The notes under the pieces are model-generated. The model was not told the origin of the DNA, made no database searches, and worked only from the letters and a program-made list of their open reading frames with translations. 33,527 nt of DNA from contig NZ_JABBJJ010000118.1 in the NCBI RefSeq assembly GCF_012933655.1, positions 1 through 33,527 of the forward strand, given 5' to 3'. A program made the position numbers and the translations under genes. The DNA comes from Pyxidicoccus fallax (lineage in GTDB: Bacteria; Myxococcota; Myxococcia; Myxococcales; Myxococcaceae). This document shows positions 15,106-23,900 of the stretch, piece by piece (position 1 is the first letter of the stretch; each line of letters opens with the position of its first letter).

Positions 15106-17865
15106 ATGTTCGCAAGGCGATTGTGGGCAATCACGCTCGCGGGAACCCTCGTAGGCTGTGTGGTGGAGCCTCACCCGGATGACGACTGGGACGTCGAGCC
15201 GCCTCCCTCGCAGGACTGGCCCGATGACGACCCGGCCCCGAACCCGAACTCCGGAGCACCGGACTTCCGCATCGAGTCGCTGACCGGTCCCTCGGACCTG
15301 GGGGCGGGCTCGCAGCAGGTGCAGCTGCGGCTGTGCAACATCGGCACGGCCTCCGGGACGACGGAGGTGTCCTTCTACCTGTCGGAGGACCGCACCCTCG
15401 ACTGGAGCGACGTCCTGCTGGCCACGACCCCGCGCGTGACGCTGCGGGCGGGCGAGTGCCGCGAGAACACCACCTGGGTGACCGCGCCGGCCGTCTCCGA
15501 GGGCAGCTACCTGCTGGGCGCCCGGGTGGACCCGAACGAGCGCGTCTCCGAGGAAAACGAGGACAACAACCTCCGCACGGGCACCTTCGTGCTGATTGAC
15601 CGCACCGGCCCCCAGACGCCGTCGGCCACCTGGCTGACCGGGACGGCGCGCGGCCTGTCCATCGAGGCGGAGCCGGGCACCACGGTGCGCGTGTACAACG
15701 GCCCGGGCTGCACCGGCCCCGAGGTGGCGAACACGGTGGTGGACTCGGGCTCGTACTGCGAGGTGCCCATCAGCGTGCCGACGAGCACTTCGGGCGGCAC
15801 GTACTCGGTGCGCGCGTACGACACCGCGGGCAACGGCTCGAGCTGCGGCCCGACGATGGAGTACCCGTACGGTGGCGGCACGGGAGACACGCTGCCGGCG
15901 CCGGTGCTGCTGGCCACGCGGCCGGGCTCGCCGGGGCGCAGCCTGACGCCCATCTTCGACGGGCGCGCCACCCCGCGCGTGAAGGTGGAGATCTTCAAGA
16001 ACGCGACCTGCGAGGGAACGGCGGCCGAGGTGCTCACGGCCGACGCCCAGGGGAACTTCTCCTATCAGGGGAGCGTGGCGAAGGACGCGAAGCTGACGGT
16101 GTCCGCGCGCGCGACGAAGGAGACGACGGACGGCTACTACCCGACCACGACCACGTCGCCCTGCTCCAACCCGCTGCCCTACCAGAACGACAGCACGCCG
16201 CCGCCCGCGCCCTCCATCACGGACGTGAAGTGGCAGTACACGAACACGGGGCGCCAGGTCGTCGTGACGGGCACGGCCGAGCCGGGCGCCACGGTGGGCA
16301 TCTTCATCGACGTGGCGTGCCAGGGGACGCCGGCGCGCACGGTGCAGGCGGACGCGCAGGGCCGCTTCACGGCCACCATGCCCTTCAGCGCGGGCAACAG
16401 CCACCGCGTCTTCGTGGCGGCGCGGGACGCGCTGGGCAACGAGTCCACGTGCACGGAAGGGCCCGCGTACGAGATTCGCTGCCCCGCGGGCACGGCGGAC
16501 TGTGACGGCAATCCCGGCAACGGCTGCGAGGCGGACCTGACGTCGGACGAGTACAACTGCGGCGCCTGCGGCACCACGTGTCAGGACCGGCCCTACTCCG
16601 AGGGCGTGTGCCAGATGGCCACGTGCGGCAACAGCTGCGAGCCGGGCTGGTACGACTGCGATGGGAACGCGGCCAACGGCTGCGAGTCCCGGTACGCGTG
16701 CCAGTCCACGACATGCAACATCGACGAGCCGAGCGAGCTGATGGTGACGGCGCTGTCGGTGGTGGAGGACCCGGTGCGCACGGCGCCCGGTGGGGTGTGG
16801 CACTTCGGCACGCTGATGCGCGAGCTGGCGGGCGGGCAGGACCCGTCGCCGATGGTGCGGGCGTGGCTGAAGACGTGGCTGACGAAGCAGATCGTGAACG
16901 GGCAGCCGCTGCTGCCGCGCGAGGAGATGCAGACGCAGGTGCTGGGCCCCTGGGAGGCGCGCAGCGGCGGGGCGAACCGGCCGCTGGACTTCAGCAAGGC
17001 GCCGTTCCGGCTGCTGGCCATCGTCAACCGCATCGACCTGCGCGAGCCGGGAGCGCACGCGGGTGAGGGGCGCTTCGTCTTCGGCGTGCTGGATTCGAAT
17101 GGGGCGCCGCTCGAGTTCACCATCATCCTGGAGTACGCGCTGCCGGGCGGCTCGAACGCGGACATCCAGAAGTGGGCCGATGACTGGCACGAGCTGGGCC
17201 GGCTGAAGGTGGGGCACCGGGACTACAACGCGAAGCTGCAGGCGCTGACGGACCGGTTCGCGAAGGCGGGAGTGATGACAGGCCGGCACGTGGGCAGCGC
17301 GCTGAACCAGATTCGCACCAACGAGTTCGCGCTCGCCGAGCCGTGGGAGATGCGCGAGTTCGTGCTCACCCCGCAGGGGCTGCAGCCGGACACGACGAAG
17401 CTGACGCCGGCGATGCACTTCATGAACACGGAGGCGCTGGGCAGCTACATCCGCCAGAACGAGGCGGACGTCATCGCGGAGCGGCACGTGGTGCCGGCGA
17501 GCCGGGATGGGATTCCGTTCCTGGCGGCCTCGTCGATGGTTCCGTTCGACATCTTCTGGCGGGCGCCGGGGGTGTCGAACGAGGCGCGGCACAAGTTCTC
17601 CATGAACACGTGCAGCGGATGCCACGCGGGTGAGACGCAGACGGAGTTCGTCCACGTGGCGCCGCGCTCGGCGGGCCGGACGGCGGCGCTGTCGCCGTAC
17701 CTGAAGGGGACGACGGTGACGGACCCGGTGTCGAAGGGGACGCGCGTGTTCGACGACCTCGGCCGCCGCGCCGAGGACCTGAAGGCGCTCGTCTGCCCGT
17801 CCACCACGCAGCTCAAGTCGGGCGAGCTGGCCCCGTCCAACCTGCCCCGGGCCCGCGTGCACTGA
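15106..17865 (+). CDS. Large lipoprotein with CARDB/Ig-like domains and a C-terminal CxxCH motif
   Basis: The 919-aa protein has a type II signal (FARRLWAITLAGTLVGC) with lipobox LVGC; GAGG lies 8 nt before the ATG. A Pro/Asp-rich linker is followed by a CARDB domain (about 50-165, containing PSDLGAGSQQVQLRLCNIG and VDPNERVSEENEDNN). Two or three bacterial Ig-like units follow (about 170-460; GTARGLSIEAEPGTTVRVY, GTAEPGATVGIFIDVACQG). Then come Cys-rich repeats of the type DCDGNPGNGCEADL and NCGACGTTC. The C-terminal 370 residues form a separate domain with VNRIDLREPG and, near residues 840-845, NTCSGCHAG, a CxxCH haem-attachment motif. This tail matches myxobacterial surface proteins of unknown function. 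An electron-transfer role is possible but only suggested. Confidence 0.85.
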   Translation: MFARRLWAITLAGTLVGCVVEPHPDDDWDVEPPPSQDWPDDDPAPNPNSGAPDFRIESLTGPSDLGAGSQQVQLRLCNIGTASGTTEVSFYLSEDRTLDWSDVLLATTPRVTLRAGECRENTTWVTAPAVSEGSYLLGARVDPNERVSEENEDNNLRTGTFVLIDRTGPQTPSATWLTGTARGLSIEAEPGTTVRVYNGPGCTGPEVANTVVDSGSYCEVPISVPTSTSGGTYSVRAYDTAGNGSSCGPTMEYPYGGGTGDTLPAPVLLATRPGSPGRSLTPIFDGRATPRVKVEIFKNATCEGTAAEVLTADAQGNFSYQGSVAKDAKLTVSARATKETTDGYYPTTTTSPCSNPLPYQNDSTPPPAPSITDVKWQYTNTGRQVVVTGTAEPGATVGIFIDVACQGTPARTVQADAQGRFTATMPFSAGNSHRVFVAARDALGNESTCTEGPAYEIRCPAGTADCDGNPGNGCEADLTSDEYNCGACGTTCQDRPYSEGVCQMATCGNSCEPGWYDCDGNAANGCESRYACQSTTCNIDEPSELMVTALSVVEDPVRTAPGGVWHFGTLMRELAGGQDPSPMVRAWLKTWLTKQIVNGQPLLPREEMQTQVLGPWEARSGGANRPLDFSKAPFRLLAIVNRIDLREPGAHAGEGRFVFGVLDSNGAPLEFTIILEYALPGGSNADIQKWADDWHELGRLKVGHRDYNAKLQALTDRFAKAGVMTGRHVGSALNQIRTNEFALAEPWEMREFVLTPQGLQPDTTKLTPAMHFMNTEALGSYIRQNEADVIAERHVVPASRDGIPFLAASSMVPFDIFWRAPGVSNEARHKFSMNTCSGCHAGETQTEFVHVAPRSAGRTAALSPYLKGTTVTDPVSKGTRVFDDLGRRAEDLKALVCPSTTQLKSGELAPSNLPRARVH

Positions 17866-17886
17866 GCGCGGCGTGACGTAGGGATT

Positions 17887-17923
17887 GATGCCCGGGGAGC
17901 CGAAGTGGGCTCTTCCGGGCATC
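17887..17923. terminator. Bidirectional terminator between convergent genes
   Basis: GATGCCCGG (17887-17895) pairs with CCGGGCATC (17915-17923), and inside it GAGCC (17897-17901) pairs with GGCTC (17908-17912), around a short loop. This long stem occupies the 83-bp gap between the convergent lipoprotein and HTH-protein genes. Confidence 0.65.
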
Positions 17924-17948
17924 GTCGTCTCCGAAGAGACCTCCGCCG

Positions 17949-19532
17949 TCAGGCCCCTGGAGTCGCGTGCGCTCGCGCCTGACGAATGCGGTCGAGCTTT
18001 TCCCAGGTCTCCCGGATGGAATCCTGGATACCCCTGGCGTGGCTCGGCAGCTCCAGCAACCTGGGGTCGTTCACGATGGGAGCGGATTGAAGTGATTGAT
18101 TCACCGCGCCGATTCGCTCCCACCAGACCCACACGTCACTGGATTCGTCCGCGCAGAATTCCTTCATGAGACAGACGGCTCCCAGCGTGTAGCTGAGCAA
18201 CATCACGGCAGTCCATCCAACTCGCTCCTCCTCGTTCACCTCCCGCAGGGCCACCCGGCAGCTCTCCGCGAGTTCCATGAGCTTCCGCCAGACACCGGGC
18301 TCGTCCTTCTTCGAGCTGAGTTCGAAGTAGATCGCCGTGGAAAGCTCAAGCCGCGCCTTGTTGAGCACCTCTGGCGGCTCATGGAGGAGCCGCGCGAGCG
18401 CCGGAGGCAAGGCATCCTCGGGAACGAGCGCCCTGACCAATCCCGACAGGTGCATCTGCTCCCCGTCGATATCCAGGAACTGGAGTCCCTCTTGGGCACG
18501 GATGTTCCTGAGCTCACAACGCCGGCGCTCGAAGATCAGCGCATCGGCCAGATGTCCTTTCCAGTCCCCGGGCATGGCACGGATGGCGCCCTTCCAGAAG
18601 TCATCCTGCTCCCGAGCCAACATCGCGTCCCGCGCCCGCTGACCCATTTCCAGCGCCGAACCGAGACTCAGCGGCTCGCCAAGGGCCATGACACGCCGCT
18701 GACCGTCGAGTCCGTCGACCTGCTCGTGGAACGACACCAGGGCCACCTGGGTCAGCCGCAGCAAGGCTCCCACGAGTTCGTCCGACGTCTCCTTGCCCAC
18801 CCTGTCACGCAGGGCCTTGAACACCAGGGTCAGCAGCCGGGCCGCCCGTAGGAACGCGCTCAACCGGGTCCAGTCGCCACCCGTCTTCTCGGCGATGACC
18901 TCCGCGATGTCATCGACCAGCGCGACCCTGACAACGGCATCCGTGGCGAGCCACTGGTCCACCGCCTCCTTGGAGACATCGAGTTCCTTGGCGAGTGCCG
19001 CGCGGGTGACCTTGAAGTGCTGGAGGACCTCGCGCAGCAGCACCGGCAACAACACCTTCTCCGTGTCGACCTTCTCCTGCTCCATGGGTTCGAGCTTCAC
19101 GCCCCAGGATGCGAGGAGCGCCCCGAAGCGCACCGCCAGCTCGACAACCACCAGCCGGAGCGCGACCGAGTTGATGAACTCCGTTGGCTCCGTGGGAATC
19201 GCCTCCTCGAGCTGGGAGCACAGCCCGTCCCACCATGAGGCGTGGGCATGGACGATGAGGCTTATCGCCTCCGCGGCCATCTCCTCCGAACAGGGCAATC
19301 CCTCCGGAGTGCGCACCTCCCCGACACCTCGCACCAGGGTCCTCCCCAGCTCCCGCAGGATGGCAGCGCGCGTGTCGGCGGAGATGTGCTCCCCGTGGAT
19401 GAACTTCTGCCAGGTGCGGCTCTTGGGACCGCTGCTCGGCTTCCAGTCGAGGAGGCTCGCCAACCCTCCGATGATTTCCCCGCTGGTTGGGAGAGGGCCT
19501 TTCCATTGTCTTTTCCGGGACTTACGTGCCAT
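17949..19532 (-). CDS. Large protein of unknown function with internal HTH
   Basis: The ATG at 19532 has GGAGG six nt upstream and gives 527 aa starting ARKSRKRQWKG, a basic N-terminus. The protein is almost wholly helical and has no signal or TM segment. An HTH-like segment lies at about residues 180-205 (HFKVTRAALAKELDVSKEAV), which resembles an XRE/Cro fold with the usual A-LAK-LDVS core. A second segment near the N-terminus, SGPKSRTWQKFIHGEHISADTR, also resembles an XRE recognition helix. The rest could be a TPR-like helical scaffold. Function is unknown. It lies 111 bp downstream of the HicA-like gene in the same direction, which makes joint regulation possible. Confidence 0.75.
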   Translation of the reverse strand: MARKSRKRQWKGPLPTSGEIIGGLASLLDWKPSSGPKSRTWQKFIHGEHISADTRAAILRELGRTLVRGVGEVRTPEGLPCSEEMAAEAISLIVHAHASWWDGLCSQLEEAIPTEPTEFINSVALRLVVVELAVRFGALLASWGVKLEPMEQEKVDTEKVLLPVLLREVLQHFKVTRAALAKELDVSKEAVDQWLATDAVVRVALVDDIAEVIAEKTGGDWTRLSAFLRAARLLTLVFKALRDRVGKETSDELVGALLRLTQVALVSFHEQVDGLDGQRRVMALGEPLSLGSALEMGQRARDAMLAREQDDFWKGAIRAMPGDWKGHLADALIFERRRCELRNIRAQEGLQFLDIDGEQMHLSGLVRALVPEDALPPALARLLHEPPEVLNKARLELSTAIYFELSSKKDEPGVWRKLMELAESCRVALREVNEEERVGWTAVMLLSYTLGAVCLMKEFCADESSDVWVWWERIGAVNQSLQSAPIVNDPRLLELPSHARGIQDSIRETWEKLDRIRQARAHATPGA

Positions 19533-19643
19533 CTGAGTCCTCCGCCCGGGTGTCTGGCCGCTCCGGGCATTCCGTCCCTCAATGTGCGCCAATGCGAGCT
19601 GGCGGGAAGCGAAGCAGATTCGGCAAGTGCCAGGTCCGGGGGT

Positions 19644-19871
19644 TCAGTCTGCCTGGAGGTCGATGCTGAGCTGCTCCCTCCTCAAGATACGCTGGACGTG
19701 GGTCAGGACCGTACGACTGACCTCGTCCCCGGGTCGGGCGATGACCAGAGACATCGCCGCGCCTCCGGGCGTGGTCCACTTCTGATGAGAGCCTCGCCGC
19801 CTGCGAGAGGCCCGGCACCCGAGGCGCTCCAGGGCCTGGACGAGTTCACGAATCCTGGGTCGGTGAGACAT
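19644..19871 (-). CDS. HicA-family mRNA interferase-like toxin, no HicB seen
   Basis: The 75-aa protein has the HicA (YcfA) dsRBD-like fold pattern: ELVQALERLGCRASRRRRG, then GSHQKWTTPGG with the catalytic-type His, and SRTVLTHVQRILRREQL at the end. HicA toxins cleave mRNA and are normally neutralised by a HicB antitoxin encoded next to them. The ATG at 19871 has GGAGG 7 nt upstream, which supports a genuine gene. No HicB-like ORF is visible on either side within the 111-bp and 146-bp gaps. It may be an orphan, or silenced by another protein such as the HTH protein downstream. Confidence 0.8.
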   Translation of the reverse strand: MSHRPRIRELVQALERLGCRASRRRRGSHQKWTTPGGAAMSLVIARPGDEVSRTVLTHVQRILRREQLSIDLQAD

Positions 19872-19950
19872 GAGCAAGCCTCCACGCGGCCGTCACTCCG
19901 GCCTCGTGTTGCTTTGCCCACTCCCTTTCCCGAACTCGACGTATGGGTTT

Positions 19951-19976
19951 CGGCAAGCCCGGCGTCCCGCTTGCCG
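19951..19976. terminator. Perfect 8-bp inverted repeat between the sigma factor and hicA-like genes
   Basis: CGGCAAGC (19951-19958) and GCTTGCCG (19969-19976) flank a 10-nt spacer. It is downstream of the sigma factor gene and about 80 nt upstream of the hicA-like start, so it could be a terminator or an operator. Confidence 0.4.
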
Positions 19977-20017
19977 ATTCCGCTTCGCTGACATGCCGGA
20001 GTCATTCGAAAGACGGC

Positions 20018-20575
20018 TCAACGCACCCGGGCCGTGAGCTGACCGAGCATGCGCACCACCGTCTTCCGCGACACGCCCAGGGCCCGCGCCACCTCGCCCT
20101 GGGTGTGGCCGTCCACGAAGTGCAAGCGGGCGGCGGCGAGCACGCGCGGGGGTTCCGACCGCGCCATCCAGCGCAGGTCCCGGGCTGCCTCAATACTCTC
20201 GATGCTTCCGTTGCCTCCGCCCGTTCCTGCTTCGGTGACTCCTGGCAGGAAGCGTTCGAGCCAGCCCCGTCTGCGCTCCCGCGCACGGCACCGGTCCAGT
20301 GCCTTGTGGGTGACCATCTGGTACAGCAGCGTGAAGACAGAGGCCTCGCCGCGGTGCATCCCCGGGCTGGCGACCATGGCGAGGAACACCTCCTGCAGGA
20401 CGTCCTCCGCCTCCTCCGAGCTGCCCAGCAGCACTCGCGCTCGCTGGCGGAGCGCGCGAGCGTGGTCCCGATAGAGCGCGGCGATGTCGGCGCCCGGGAC
20501 GGCAGGCTCCTGCCGCGCCTGGAGCAACGGACATGCCTCCGCCCGCGGAGCAGTCCGCGCCGGTCGTGATGACAT
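20018..20575 (-). CDS. ECF-type RNA polymerase sigma factor
   Basis: The 185-aa protein has region 2 (about 30-95: IAALYRDHARALRQRARVLL, SSEEAEDVLQEVFLAM, then FTLLYQMVTHKALDRCRARE) and region 4 with an HTH (about 145-180: LHFVDGHTQGEVARALGVS, RKTVVRML). The linker is longer and Gly-rich, as in several myxobacterial ECF factors. No anti-sigma factor lies next to it. It is divergent from the RCC1/MopRich lipoprotein gene across 347 bp, so that gene is a reasonable target, but I could not find a convincing ECF-type -35/-10 pair there. The ATG at 20575 is the only good start. Confidence 0.88.
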   Translation of the reverse strand: MSSRPARTAPRAEACPLLQARQEPAVPGADIAALYRDHARALRQRARVLLGSSEEAEDVLQEVFLAMVASPGMHRGEASVFTLLYQMVTHKALDRCRARERRRGWLERFLPGVTEAGTGGGNGSIESIEAARDLRWMARSEPPRVLAAARLHFVDGHTQGEVARALGVSRKTVVRMLGQLTARVR

Positions 20576-20922
20576 GGTTGGATTCCGAGTCGCCGGGGCC
20601 GTGGCGCCTGATGAGTCGTCAGCCTGCGGTCGACCGAAACTCCAGCGACCTTTCCAGACACGAGACGCGAGTCTTTTCGCTACCTGCAGCGCAAGACTAT
20701 TGCAGACCGGTAACAGAAATCAAATCAGTGGCGCCTGTCCCAGAGAATTCTTCCCGGACGACAAAGCCTGCGCCTCTCGCTTCCCCCTCGGGCCTTGGAC
20801 CGGGCACGTCCCTTCATGGGTTGCTCTCAACCCACCAGGGTCTCTCCCGCCACCCACGGACCGAGAGGGAAGTTCCCCCGGATGCTTGTCATTCCTGGTG
20901 CCCGGAGAGGCAGGGCACCTGA
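20576..20922. other. Divergent intergenic region (347 bp), AT-richer core
   Basis: No convincing gene is visible. A core at about 20695-20740 (pattern ttgcagaccggtaacag, then aaatcaaatcag) is clearly AT-richer than its surroundings, as for a promoter. On the minus strand, TTGATT and AATAGT sit 16 nt apart there and may serve the sigma factor gene. Evidence is weak. Confidence 0.35.
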
Positions 20923-23900
20923 ATGGCAATCAGGAGCAGTCACTTGAGTAGACACGACATGGCAGGACCACGGCACCGCCTGACGGGCTGTGTGATTGTC
21001 CTCCTCCTCACGGTCATGGGCTGTGGTGAGCCAGAGCCCGTATCCGATAAGGGCATTGAAACCGCGACGGCAAGGCAAGAGCTCACCTCGCTGAGGGTCT
21101 CGCAGACGGTGGCCTCCGGTGCCTACCACTCCCTGTTCCTGAAGAAGGACGGTGAGGTCTGGGCCTGGGGCCAGAACGTGGCCGGACAGCTCGGGACCGG
21201 GAGCACCAGCAGCACGCCCCAGCCCCAGCCTGGCAAGGTGAACGGGCTTCCCGCCATCAAGGCCATCGCGGCGGGTATCGCCCACTCGGTAGCGCTGGAT
21301 GTGAGCGGCAACGTGTGGGTGTGGGGACAGAACGCCAGCGGGCAGGCGGGCCTTGGCACCGCGGGTGGCACCGTGCTGGTGCCGACGAAGGTGGCGGCGC
21401 TGTCCGGCATCAAGAGCATCGCGGCCAACGGGAACTTCTCGCTCGCGCTGGGAGAGGATGGCCGACTGTGGGCGTGGGGACAGAACACGTCAGGACAGGT
21501 CGGCACGGGCGCTACGAGCGTCTCGGTGGCCACGCCCACGGTGGTTCAAGGCCTGCCCACCCTTCAGTCCATGGTGGCGGGTGTGAACCACGTGCTGGCG
21601 CTGGATGGGGATGGAAAGGTGTGGGGCTGGGGTCAGAACACGTCCGGGCAGGTGGGCACTGGCAGCACCAGCACCACGGTGCTGACGCCCACGCAGGTAA
21701 CGACCCTGCCGCGTGCCAAGGCACTGGCGGCGGGCGTGGGTCACTCGCTCGTCGTCGACGAGCAGTTCGGCAACGTGTGGGCTTGGGGTCAGAACACCTT
21801 TGGGCAGGTGGGCACGGGCAGCACCAGCTCCACGCCCGTGCTGGCTCCCACGCCGGTCAGCGGCGTGTTCGCGGTGACGGCCATCGCCGCGGGGCACAAC
21901 AGCTCCCTCGTCATCATCGGGAATGGAATCGTGGTGGCCTGGGGCCACAACGCCTTCGGTCAGCTTGGCAATGGCACCACGGTGAACAGCGCCTCCCCTG
22001 TGAATGTAACGGGGCTCTCGAACGCCAAGGCCATTGCGGCGGGCGCGCAGCACGCGCTGGCGCTGCGTCCCGGCTGCCCCGTGTGGGCCTGGGGCAACAA
22101 CGGACAGGGACAGCTCGGCACCGGCACCACCAGCACGGCGGCGACAACGGCCCCCGTGTCCACCCTGCTCATCAACACGTTCTATTTCGACGGAGATATG
22201 GACGGGTTCGGCGACGAGTACATCGCTGAGCAAGCGTGCGACCCATCTCCGGGCTTCGTGGAGGAACTGGACTGCGACGACTACACGCCGACCACCTATC
22301 CGGGTGCACCCGAGATGTGCAACGGCGTGGATGAGAGCTGTGACGGAGTCGTGGACGATGGCAACCCGAGCGGGGGCGAGAACTGCGCGACGGGCAAGCT
22401 GGGCGTCTGCGCGGCGGGAACCACGGCCTGCACCGACGGCAGCGTGGTCTGCCAGCAGAACCAGGCCGCGTCCGACGAGCAGTGTGACAGCCTGGATAAC
22501 GACTGTGACGGAGAGTCCGACGAAGACAACCCGGGTGGACTGGAGGACTGCGCGACGGGGCAGCAGGGCGTGTGCGGCGAGGGCGTGACGTACTGCACTC
22601 ACGGCGCCATCGAGTGCGTGCAGAAGGAGCCGGCCTCCACGGAGGTCTGCGACAGCAGGGACAACGACTGCAACGGGCAGCCGGATGACGGGCTGACGTT
22701 CCAGACGTGGTACCGCGACCAGGACGGCGACAACTACGGCCTGAGCTCGCAGTCCGTGCAGGCGTGCACCCAGCCCTCCGGCCACGCGCCGAACGCGGGT
22801 GACTGCGATGACGCCAACAGAGGGCTCAACCCAGGCGCCACGGAGCAGTGCGACGGCGTGGACAACGACTGCGACACGCTGGTCGACGAGGGATTGCCCA
22901 CGCAGAACTGGTACCGCGATGCGGACGGCGATGGGTACGGAGACACCAGCCAGACCGTCCAGAACTGCCGGCAGCCATCAGGCTACGTGGCGAATGCCGG
23001 AGACTGCCACGACGGCAACGCGGCCATCCGGCCCGGCGAAACCGAGGTCTGCGACTCCGTGGACAACGACTGTGACGCCCAGGTAGACGAAGGACTGATG
23101 AGCACGTGGTACCGCGATGCGGACGCAGACGGGTACGGCCATGCGGCACAGTCGAACCAGGCCTGCGCGCAGCCCGCCGGCTACGTGTCGAACGCCACGG
23201 ACTGCGACGACGCCAACGCGGCCATCAAGCCCGGTGCGACGGAGGTCTGCGACTCCGTGGACAACAACTGCAGCGGAGCGGTGGACGAGGGACTCGCCGT
23301 CCTGACGTGGTACCGCGACGCGGATGGCGACACTTACGGAATCTCGACCAACACCCTGCAGAAGTGCGGCCAGCCCGCAGGCTACGTGTCGAATGCCAGC
23401 GACTGTAACGATGGCAGCGCGGGCATCAAGCCCGGCGCAACGGAGGTCTGCGACGGGGCCGACAACAACTGCAACGGCTCCACGGACGAAGGCGTGGGGA
23501 CCACGTACTACCGCGATGCGGACAGCGATGGTTACGGCAACGTGGGCCTGCCGACACAGGCGTGCTCTCAGCCCTCCGGCTACGTGTCGAACTCCTCGGA
23601 CTGCAACGATGCCAACGCGAACATCCGGCCGGGCGGGACCGAGGTTTGCGACAACGCCGACAACAACTGCAATGGCTCGACGGACGAGGGCGTTGGCTCC
23701 ACGTACTACCGTGACGCCGATGGCGATGGTTATGGCAGCGCGAGCCAACCAGCCGTCGCCTGCTCGCAGCCCGGTGGCTACGTGTCGAACGCCAGCGACT
23801 GCAACGACTCCAGCTCGGGCATCAGACCCGGAGCCTCGGAGGTCTGTGACGGCGCGGACAACAACTGCAATGGCTCGACGGATGAAGGCGTGAAGTCCAC

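Noticed and set aside
15061..18132. Long open frame on the minus strand opposite the Ig/CARDB lipoprotein
   Set aside because: Arg/His/Val/Gln-rich translation with no domain; it is the mirror of a GC-rich gene with a clear signal peptide on the other strand.
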